Source: an uncultured bacterium (GTDB lineage Bacteria; Pseudomonadota; Alphaproteobacteria; Sphingomonadales; Sphingomonadaceae). From it: a stretch of 64,000 bases of DNA. How positions within the stretch are numbered: the stretch's first letter is position 1; each line of letters begins with the position of its first letter. Shown here in pieces: positions 58,501 to 64,000 of this stretch. The position numbers and the translations under genes are program-made. The DNA lies in assembly GCA_942636505.2 (NCBI GenBank), contig CALOGB020000056.1:186001-250000 (forward strand), in the 5' to 3' direction. Under the pieces are notes generated by a model, which saw nothing but the letters and a program-made list of their open reading frames with translations, had not been told where the DNA came from and ran no database searches.

Positions 58501-59182
58501 CGGCTTCTCGTTCTCGTATACCAACACCGACGGCACCACCGGCGGGATCGCGCAGCGCGCGAAGGGCGAGCTGTTCCAGGGCACGCTGTACGGCAAGCTG
58601 GAGACCGCATCGGGGATCGTCCTCGATACGCAGTTCAGCGCGGGTGCGTTCGTCGCCAAGACCGATCGCAATGTCGGCTTCGTCGGTACCAGCTATCGTC
58701 TGCGCGGCACCGACAATGCGCTGACCGTCGTCAGCGAGGTCGGGCTCGGCAAGGCGTTTGACCTGTCGATGCTCAAGGTCGGCCCGCGCGTGTCGATGCG
58801 CGCGAGCCATATCGGCTTCGGCAAGTCGATCGAGAATGGCGGCGGACCAGCCCTGTTCGTCGATCGCGACAGCTTCGACAGCCTGCAGGGTCGTGCCGGG
58901 CTGGTGCTCAGCGGCAGTGGTTCGTTCCGGCCTTATGCCGCCGCGAACTACGTCCACGACTTCCAGTCGACGCCGGGCGTGTTCGGTGCGAACTTCGTCG
59001 GCGGGATCGGTCCGAACGCACTGTTCGCGCTGGCCGGGCAGGACAAGAACTGGGGCGAGATCAGCGCCGGGCTGACGCTGGTCGGTGATAGCGTCGACAT
59101 CTCGGTCGGTGCGGACACCACCGTCGAGCGCAAGGACGTGTCGAACCAGTCGTACAAGGGCTCGATCAAGTTCCGCTTCTGA
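55592..59182 (+). CDS. Autotransporter with trypsin-like (S1) serine protease passenger
   Basis: A protein of about 1196 residues. An N-terminal signal peptide ends near LPSIAAAQ (about 48). The passenger starts with an S1 protease domain with His in VIFAAHCVN, Asp probably in GDVAIATLD, and Ser in TTAGGDSGGPLIL. A beta-helix-like region with AGSLTSLMTINQ and GSGRINTPFFTSVAGMIAPG follows. The C-terminal 270 residues form the outer-membrane barrel ending in KGSIKFRF, with Phe last. GTG at 55598 may be the true start, since AAGGGG lies 6 nt before it and directly abuts the ATG. It probably acts at the cell surface; substrates are unknown. Confidence 0.88.
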   Translation: MNVTTIATSRTRGARTGSRHARATLLTSTALLAAAALPSIAAAQDRLPRPESIAYASALNPADLVSEPNIVISAPGTPTTAQDPGNGVNGVGQMTISTGGGGVGLCTGTLINPRTVIFAAHCVNENAAGTGAQNPWGYGAQGGGIPIAFGFQQNNRPALLDWFLPTTATGAVNTQQYKTNTANFLYNVNQVVYNADSLKLGLSQNFLQGDVAIATLDTPAANVPTWALLLSALPAPASIGDTTGTGYHVTITGYGRSGQGGTLVGDTNGIDYRRRIAENTIGILGSFDDLNGFLYGSIDGMPQNLYQLDFDDPRRGTAAASPYDFNVFKDAPLAKEGTTAGGDSGGPLILDRTFAKQVVIGVLSGGNRFFNEQPFGAYGTASFYQPLYLFSDYIAANNPYRYAQTKTGDGLWTDASHWVTALDPNYQIIVDGKLVNGVPTTTGAGIAGDANKFGQICDQEPGFGIDVCLDIKTNVTYVDGKPVATNGATTSAAAGVAVASKGAPGTVGEGKIVESIAQKTNVDIATLGGSAESIAQAGSIGAGGDAVALAVLSPTLANGLPGASNFVPNNIDPDRTTQRSARYYDVTLSAAGTTTLNSAVTVDKFTIAGSTAKLAVTSAGSLTSLMTINQVTGVVQNDGVISTPGDYFMLAGMLTGSGRINTPFFTSVAGMIAPGTTGTIGTLTIGGNGVLASSTNLLVDLGPNGTSDKLAFAATTFNAAGAATNGIVSLSGRVGFAPVAGYTVRYNDLYTILTAQGGITGAFGAATPLSAILTPSYVYSANAVQVRILAGQYRNVVDATPVQSAYAGLLDQNRSNYAALSNVYGSLDLQNAATIRSTLEGLAPRAETLKSSLGVASIDTMSRFYRDHIAQIDTRGGLGGTLALIGKPVQVASLMASDLPGGQDTMSDSSGTVLQQGRLPDDMSGFIAGGYIDGKSRSMPGTNPFGGHDKFDGYFAAAGLEKQAGEGGVIGFSFSYTNTDGTTGGIAQRAKGELFQGTLYGKLETASGIVLDTQFSAGAFVAKTDRNVGFVGTSYRLRGTDNALTVVSEVGLGKAFDLSMLKVGPRVSMRASHIGFGKSIENGGGPALFVDRDSFDSLQGRAGLVLSGSGSFRPYAAANYVHDFQSTPGVFGANFVGGIGPNALFALAGQDKNWGEISAGLTLVGDSVDISVGADTTVERKDVSNQSYKGSIKFRF

Positions 59183-59213
59183 TCGGGGCCAGCTCCAGAT
59201 CGTTGGGATAGCG

Positions 59214-59247
59214 AAAGGGTCATCCGCTCATGCGGGTGGCCCTTTTT
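59214..59247 (+). terminator. Rho-independent terminator after the autotransporter
   Basis: AAAGGG-TCAT-CCGC pairs with GCGG-GTGG-CCCTTT (with two G-T pairs) around a TCAT loop, followed by TTTTTC. It is 31 bp past the stop. Confidence 0.85.
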
Positions 59248-59316
59248 CATATTCACGGCCGAGCTGGCCTGAGATTTGGGGGACTGAGCTCTTTCGAGGC
59301 GCCCCGATCCACCAGT

Positions 59317-59401
59317 CCGTCATCCTGACGAAAGTCAGGATCCAGAGTCGTAAAGGGCGGTCCTCCGTTACCCTGGATCCTGACTTTCGTCAGGATGACG
59401 G
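59317..59401. repeat. Perfect 29-bp inverted repeat
   Basis: The arm at 59317-59345 (begins CCGTCATCCTGACGAAAGTC, ends GATCCAG) is matched perfectly by its complement at 59373-59401; each arm is itself a hairpin (CCTGAC...GTCAGG). The spacer is 27 bp. The plan is the same as families A and B but the sequence is separate. It lies in the 347-bp gap before marR. Confidence 0.87.
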
Positions 59402-59512
59402 AGGGTGGGAGCATGCGCATGGACGACTTGTCGTACCTCGGGCCGCCACACCACGAACGTCCGCCGTCCTCACCTCAACATGCAAAACGCGCAATTGACT
59501 GCCTGGGCAATG

Positions 59513-59526
59513 GTTGCCATGGCAAC
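59513..59526. promoter_or_regulatory. Probable MarR operator
   Basis: GTTGCCATGGCAAC is a perfect 14-bp palindrome ending 3 bp before the marR start. A second small palindrome, TGCCTGGGCA, lies just upstream at 59500-59509, so GGCAA/TTGCC half-sites recur. This fits autoregulation of the efflux operon by its MarR protein. Confidence 0.55.
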
Positions 59527-59529
59527 GAC

Positions 59530-60000
59530 ATGGCGTTCTACACGAAATCGGAATTCGGACCGGACTGCTCGCTCGGTTACCTCGCGCGGCGGATCCATCA
59601 GATCGGGCAGAGCCTGATCGAGCCGGTGTTCGCGGCGGAGGGTCTGTCCGGCACGCAGTGGTCGGCGCTCATGTCCATCCTCGCAGGCCGGGCGGCGACG
59701 TGTGCCGATCTCGCGCGCGATCTTTCGCACGACAAGGGTGCGACGACTCGGCTGGTGGACGCAATGGAGCAGAACGGATGGGTCACGCGGTCGCGGGCGA
59801 GCGACGATCGTCGGGTGCTGAATCTCGAGCTGACGCCCGACGGCGAGGCGGTTGCGATCCGTTGTCGCGATAAGATCATCGAATACTGGAATAGTCTGCT
59901 GACGGGCTGGGACCGGGCCGAAATCGAGAAGTTGATCGAACTGATGCAGAAACTCCGCACGACGCTGGACGACGCTCTTACCGAAGGACGCCGCGCATGA
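59530..60000 (+). CDS. MarR-family regulator of the efflux operon
   Basis: A 156-residue MarR-type repressor. The winged helix is in GLSGTQWSALMSILAGR, TCADLARDLSHDKGATTRLV as recognition helix, and the RSRASDDRRVLNLELTPDG wing. It lies directly before an outer-membrane factor and an EmrA-type gene with an ATGA overlap, so it likely responds to a transported compound. The start at 59530 is preferred by homology, although the palindrome at 59513-59526 leaves little room for a ribosome site; the frame is open upstream. Confidence 0.86.
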   Translation: MAFYTKSEFGPDCSLGYLARRIHQIGQSLIEPVFAAEGLSGTQWSALMSILAGRAATCADLARDLSHDKGATTRLVDAMEQNGWVTRSRASDDRRVLNLELTPDGEAVAIRCRDKIIEYWNSLLTGWDRAEIEKLIELMQKLRTTLDDALTEGRRA

Positions 60001-61406
60001 AGATTGGCACTGCCCTAGCCCCGATCACGGTGGCGGGGCTGCTCGCGGGATGCGCGATTCCGGCGTCCAAGACCGTTGTGGAGCCGGTATCGGCCACCGC
60101 GCTGGGACTGGCGCCGGACGCTGCGCCGGTGATCGCGGCCGACTGGTGGCGGTCGTTCGGCGATCCGCAGCTCGATCGGCTGGTGCGCGATGCGGTCGCT
60201 GGCAGCCCCTCGCTCGATGCGGCGCTGGCACGGGTCGCGCAGGCGCAGGCGGTGCTGTCGACGCGGCGAGCCGACAATGGTCCCGACGTGACGCTCGATG
60301 CGCAGGAGCAACTCGCGCGACTGAGCGGGCGCTACACGATCCCGCCCCCTTATGCCGGATCGACGCGGTTCGTCGGGTCGACCGCGGTGAACCTCAGCTG
60401 GAACCTCGATCTGTTCGGGCGTCAGAAGGCCGCGATCGAGGGGGCGCGGGCGTCGGTGCGGGCGGCGTCGCTCGACGTTGCGGCGGCGCGAATGGCGCTG
60501 TCGGGTGCGGTCGTGCAGACCTATATCGATCTCGAACGCGCCGAGGCGCAGGCGGGCATCGCGCAGCGGACGATCTCGACGCGCCAGAATTCGCTGCGGC
60601 TGGTGAACGTGCGGATCCGCAACAACCTTGCGAGCAAGCTCGACGCGCAGGCCGCGACGACTCTGCTCGCGCAGGCGCGGCAGGCGTTGCTGCGTGCGCA
60701 GGCGGCGCAGGTGTTGGCGAAGAACGCGCTGGCGGCGCTGGCCGGGCGTGGTGCGGATTATCCAGCGACGATCGGTGCGACGGCGTTGCGGCTCGATGCG
60801 GCGCTGCCGTTGCCCAAGATGGTACCCGCTGACCTGCTCGCGCGGCGTGCCGATATCGCGGCGGCGCAGGCGCGGATCGAGGCTGCGGCCGCCGGGCGTC
60901 AGGTCGCGCGGAAGGCGTTCTATCCGAACGTCAATCTGGCGGCGCTCGCGGGGTTCCAGGCGGTCGGGCTCGGCAATCTGTTTTCGCTCGATGCGGGCAC
61001 GGTCGGTGTCGGCCCTGCGGTCCATTTGCCGATCTTCGACAATGGCCGGTTGAAGGCGGACCTCGCGGGCGCGACCGCGGCGCTCGATCTGGCGACCGCG
61101 GATTACAACGGCCGGGTGATCGGTGCGGTGCGCGAGGCGGGGGACGCGGTGGCGCGGATCGGGGCGCTCGACGCGGACCGGCAGCGACAGCGCGAGGTGG
61201 TGCGCGGCTATGCCGAGACCGGGCGGCTGAATGCGATCCGCGTCTCTAGTGGCCTCGATAGTCGACTCGATCTGGTCGACAACGACGTGCGCACGCTGGC
61301 CGCCGAACAGGCCGATGCCGACCTCGCCGCCGATGCTGCGCAACAGCGCGTGCAACTCGTGCTGGCGCTGGGTGGTGGCTATGATTTTCAGGGGATGACG
61401 CGATGA
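59997..61406 (+). CDS. Efflux outer-membrane factor, NodT family
   Basis: A 469-residue TolC-like outer-membrane lipoprotein with a lipobox (LLAGC near residue 19). Two outer-membrane-efflux repeats are visible: DWWRSFGDPQLDRLVRDAVA near the start and PADLLARRADIAAAQARIEA in the middle. It gives the exit duct for the pump formed with the next two genes. Its start and stop overlap the neighbours by four bases. Confidence 0.92.
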   Translation: MKIGTALAPITVAGLLAGCAIPASKTVVEPVSATALGLAPDAAPVIAADWWRSFGDPQLDRLVRDAVAGSPSLDAALARVAQAQAVLSTRRADNGPDVTLDAQEQLARLSGRYTIPPPYAGSTRFVGSTAVNLSWNLDLFGRQKAAIEGARASVRAASLDVAAARMALSGAVVQTYIDLERAEAQAGIAQRTISTRQNSLRLVNVRIRNNLASKLDAQAATTLLAQARQALLRAQAAQVLAKNALAALAGRGADYPATIGATALRLDAALPLPKMVPADLLARRADIAAAQARIEAAAAGRQVARKAFYPNVNLAALAGFQAVGLGNLFSLDAGTVGVGPAVHLPIFDNGRLKADLAGATAALDLATADYNGRVIGAVREAGDAVARIGALDADRQRQREVVRGYAETGRLNAIRVSSGLDSRLDLVDNDVRTLAAEQADADLAADAAQQRVQLVLALGGGYDFQGMTR

Positions 61407-62566
61407 CCGATACGCAAACGCCGGCGCCCGCCGCGACTCCGACCGGCAATCCGCGCGCACGCAAGCGCGCGCTGACGATTCTCGGTGTGGTCGTCGTGAT
61501 CGGCGCGATCGTGTGGGCGGTGTTCCACTTCCTGCTCGCCGCGCCTGAGCAGGAGACCGACGATGCCTATGTCGCGGGCGACGTGGTGGCGATCACCGCG
61601 CGCGATCCGGGGCAGGTTACCGCGATCCATGCGGATAACACGCAGGTCGTGAAGGCGGGCCAGCCGCTGATCGACCTCGACGCCGCGACTGCCGATGTCG
61701 GCGTAGCGTCGGCGGAGGCGGAACTCGCACGGGCGGTGCGCGCTACACGGTCGGACTTCTCGAAGGTCAATGAGACCGGGGCTGCGGTCGTACAGGCCGA
61801 GGCCGAACTGGCGCGGGCGCGGAACGATCTTGCGCGCCGCCGTGGGGCTGCTGCGGAGGGCGCGATCTCGGGCGAGGAACTGAGCCACGCGGCGGATCAG
61901 GTGAAGGTGGCGAGCGCGACGCTGCAACTCGCGCGCAGCCAGCAGGCGCAGTCGAAGAACGGGGTCGTCGGCACCACGGTGTCGAACAACCCGGCGGTGC
62001 TGGCGGCGATCGCGGCCTATCGACGCGCGGCGATCATGCGGAGCCACATGCACGTCGTCGCGCCGATCGACGGCGTCGTCGCGCAACGAACCGTGCAGCT
62101 CGGGCAGCAGGTTTCGGCAGGGATGCCGCTGATGGCGGTGGTGCCGCTCGATCGGGTCTGGGTCGACGCGAACTTCCGCGAGACTCAGCTGCGCGATCTG
62201 CGGATCGGCCAGGCGGCGACGGTGACGGCGGACATGTATGGGGACGACTTGGTGTATCACGGCCATGTCGTTGGGCTCGGTGCGGGTAGCGGTAATGCGT
62301 TCGCGCTGTTGCCGCCGCAGAACGCGAGCGGGAACTGGATCAAGATCACGCAGCGCGTGCCGGTGCGGATCGCGCTCGACAGGGGCGAGCTGCGGCGCAA
62401 TCCGCTGCGGGTTGGGCTGTCGGTGAACGCGACCGTCGATACGGCTGACAAGTCGGGGACGATGGTCGGGCGGCCTGCGGTGGCGGCGTATAAGGGGCTG
62501 GCGACCGGGCAGGGGGATGCTGCGGTCGATGCGAAGATCCGGCAGATCATTGCGGCTAACCGGTGA
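61403..62566 (+). CDS. Efflux periplasmic adaptor, EmrA/HlyD family
   Basis: A 387-residue membrane-fusion protein with one N-terminal membrane segment (about 23-46, ALTILGVVVVIGAIVWAVFH). The split biotinyl-lipoyl domain includes ETDDAYVAGDVVAITARDPG and RSHMHVVAPIDGVVAQRTVQ, with a coiled-coil hairpin between, as in EmrA. It links the outer-membrane factor to the EmrB-like pump encoded after the repeats. Confidence 0.92.
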   Translation: MTDTQTPAPAATPTGNPRARKRALTILGVVVVIGAIVWAVFHFLLAAPEQETDDAYVAGDVVAITARDPGQVTAIHADNTQVVKAGQPLIDLDAATADVGVASAEAELARAVRATRSDFSKVNETGAAVVQAEAELARARNDLARRRGAAAEGAISGEELSHAADQVKVASATLQLARSQQAQSKNGVVGTTVSNNPAVLAAIAAYRRAAIMRSHMHVVAPIDGVVAQRTVQLGQQVSAGMPLMAVVPLDRVWVDANFRETQLRDLRIGQAATVTADMYGDDLVYHGHVVGLGAGSGNAFALLPPQNASGNWIKITQRVPVRIALDRGELRRNPLRVGLSVNATVDTADKSGTMVGRPAVAAYKGLATGQGDAAVDAKIRQIIAANR

Positions 62567-62607
62567 TGATTGTGCGGTGGCCATTACTCCGGTGCGGTCC
62601 TGCTCTG

Positions 62608-62666
62608 CTTGTTCTCCCGCGAAGGCGGGAGCCCAGTCTGGGTCCCCGCCTTCGCGGGGAAACAAG
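62608..62666. repeat. Palindromic repeat, family B (59 bp)
   Basis: CTTGTTCTCCCGC/GCGGGA and CCCCGC/GCGGGGAAACAAG hairpins around CCCAGTCTGGG. It has the same orientation as the copy at 4423. Confidence 0.86.
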
Positions 62667-62697
62667 CTTTTTGGGCACCGCCACCACTCACGCAGCT

Positions 62698-62804
62698 CCC
62701 CCCCGGCGGAGGCCGGGGCCCAATTGGAAAGGTGGTCGTAACGGCGTGCCGTCCTTTGTCAGCACCGTTCCCCAATTGGGCCCCGGCCTTCGCCGGGGTG
62801 GTGG
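62698..62804. repeat. Intergenic inverted-repeat doublet, family A
   Basis: CCCCCCCGG / GGAGGCCGGGGCCCAATTGG and mirror CCAATTGGGCCCCGGCC / CGCCGGGGTGGTGG with a spacer of about 45 bp. It lies between the emrA-like and emrB-like genes, 32 bp after a family-B copy, so the two subunits of one pump are split by a 277-bp repeat region. Confidence 0.86.
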
Positions 62805-62843
62805 AATTGGGAAGATCAGCGGTCCTCAGCGGAGCGCCGTATA

Positions 62844-64000
62844 ATGGCAGCCCCCTCCGGTGCCGGTCCCGCCCCCCTAGTCGGCGGCTCGCTCGCGCTA
62901 ACCGCATTCGCGCTCGCGCTCGGCACCTTCATGCAGGTGCTCGACACGACGATCGCCAACGTCTCACTTCCCACCATCGCCGGCAATCTCGGCGTTTCCA
63001 GCGATAACTCCACCTGGATCGTCACGGCGTTTGCCGTCGCAAACGGCGTGGCGGTGCCGTTGACCGGCTGGCTGATGGGCCGATTCGGCGTGGTGCGGAC
63101 GTTCTGCGTGTCCGTCTTCCTGTTCACGATCGCGTCGTTCCTGTGCGGGATCGCGTGGGACCTGCCCTCGCTGATCGGCTTCCGCATTCTCCAGGGCGCC
63201 GTATCCGGGCCGATGATTCCGGGCAGCCAGGCGCTGCTGATCGCTATCTTCCCCGTCCACAAGCGCTCCACCGCGCTCGGTATCTGGTCGATGACCACGC
63301 TGGTCGCGCCGATCATGGGGCCGATCCTTGGCGGCTACATCTCCGATAACTACCACTGGAGCTGGATTTTCCTGATCAACGTGCCGTTCGGGATGTTCTG
63401 CGCGTTCGTATGCTGGAACAAGCTCGGCAAGCGCGACACGCCGACGCGGAAGCTGCCGATCGACCAGGTCGGGCTGATCCTGCTGGTGATCTGGGTCGGT
63501 GCGCTGCAGATCGTGCTCGATCTCGGCAAGAACGACGACTGGTTCGCCGCCGACCGCATCGTCATCGCCGCGGTCGTCGCCGCGATCGGCTTTGTCGGCT
63601 GGATCATCTGGGAGCTGACCGACGCCAACCCGGCGGTGAACCTGTCGCTGTTCAAGAGCCGCAACTTCACGATCGGGACGATCGCGTTCTGTCTCGGCTA
63701 TGCGGTGTTCTTCGCCAACACGCTACTGCTGCCGCTGTGGTTGCAGACGCAGCTCGGCTACACCGCGACCTGGGCGGGGCTGGTCGCCGCACCATCGGGC
63801 GCGGTGGCGGTGATCCTGACGCCGTTCGTCGCGCGACTGAGCGGCAAGATCGACGCGCGCATCCTCGCCACGGTGGCGTTCGCGTCGTTCGGCTACTCCT
63901 ATTACCTCCGCTCGGGCTACACGACGGGCGCGAGCTTCTACGACCTGATGCTGCCGCTGATGGTGCAGGGGATCGCGATGAGCACGTTCTTCCTCGCGAT
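62844..64000 (+). CDS. DHA2-family MFS drug efflux permease, EmrB-like (partial)
   Basis: The first 385 codons of a proton-driven exporter; the gene runs past the window end. TM1 has the DHA2 signature LGTFMQVLDTTIANVSLP; motif A is GWLMGRFGVVRTF, and TM5 contains WSMTTLVAPIMGPILGGYI (motif C). The ATG at 62844 follows GGAG at 62831-62834. With the NodT and EmrA-type genes it should form a tripartite pump; the substrate is not known. Confidence 0.92.
   Translation, partial: MAAPSGAGPAPLVGGSLALTAFALALGTFMQVLDTTIANVSLPTIAGNLGVSSDNSTWIVTAFAVANGVAVPLTGWLMGRFGVVRTFCVSVFLFTIASFLCGIAWDLPSLIGFRILQGAVSGPMIPGSQALLIAIFPVHKRSTALGIWSMTTLVAPIMGPILGGYISDNYHWSWIFLINVPFGMFCAFVCWNKLGKRDTPTRKLPIDQVGLILLVIWVGALQIVLDLGKNDDWFAADRIVIAAVVAAIGFVGWIIWELTDANPAVNLSLFKSRNFTIGTIAFCLGYAVFFANTLLLPLWLQTQLGYTATWAGLVAAPSGAVAVILTPFVARLSGKIDARILATVAFASFGYSYYLRSGYTTGASFYDLMLPLMVQGIAMSTFFLA

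Noticed and set aside
56996-58957. A 653-codon open frame opposite the autotransporter
   Set aside because: Antisense shadow with no family features; the + strand frame has protease motifs, a barrel and a terminal Phe.

Overview
The window looks like a piece of chromosome from Sphingomonas or a close relative (Alphaproteobacteria, Sphingomonadales). The base composition is GC-rich. Gene blocks typical of alphaproteobacteria are present: mrp-hflK-hflC-degP; a tsaB-rimI-fur-plsC-miaB-phoH-ybeY-corC block; and an Rrf2 regulator followed by sufB-C-D-S-T-A. The species cannot be named from the sequence alone. No rRNA, tRNA, CRISPR array, prophage or classical insertion sequence was recognised.

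Layout. 1-4270: the tail of an outer-membrane protein, then glnD (nitrogen sensing) and hom (threonine/methionine synthesis), divergent. 4541-12344: two paralogous small secreted proteins, a CoA-binding protein, mrp, hflKC, degP and a HerA-like ATPase. 12516-17634: an M20 amidohydrolase, a lipoprotein class A beta-lactamase, nadB and an ABC ATPase. 17908-20935: a CHCC zinc-finger protein, tldD, a CcdAB toxin-antitoxin pair, a flavin-reductase-like protein and a DUF2007 protein. 21147-31297: a sorbosone-dehydrogenase-like protein, then corC, ybeY, an inserted VapBC pair, phoH, miaB, plsC, fur, rimI and tsaB, then a nitroreductase and an Nfu scaffold protein. 31438-41865: a patatin, an aspartyl beta-hydroxylase, an M16 peptidase, a DUF559 cassette, an acyl-CoA ligase, gamma-glutamyltransferase and pyrD. 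42164-48769: the suf operon. 49077-55372: an APC permease, mtnP, a candidate sRNA, acnA, a winged-helix protein and a 49-residue ORF. 55592-64000: a trypsin-like autotransporter and a marR/emr-type efflux operon cut by the window end.

Fe-S biology is prominent. The complete Suf machinery with its Rrf2 regulator sits with the carriers Nfu and Mrp, client enzymes MiaB and aconitase, NadB (which feeds the Fe-S enzyme NadA) and Fur.

The most unusual property is the number of short inverted-repeat doublets between genes. I counted about two dozen in 64 kb, falling into at least five sequence families (called A to E here). Two family-C doublets are 'filled' with a small DUF559 nuclease-like gene whose last codons lie in the repeat itself. 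One filled copy sits inside the suf operon between sufB and sufC with overlapping start/stop codons at both ends. Another doublet of exactly 132 bp lies in frame inside the 5' coding region of sufS. I propose, as inference, that the DUF559 cassettes are the autonomous form, or a mobiliser, of these repeats, by analogy with REP/RAYT systems but with a PD-(D/E)XK-like nuclease instead of a Y1 transposase.
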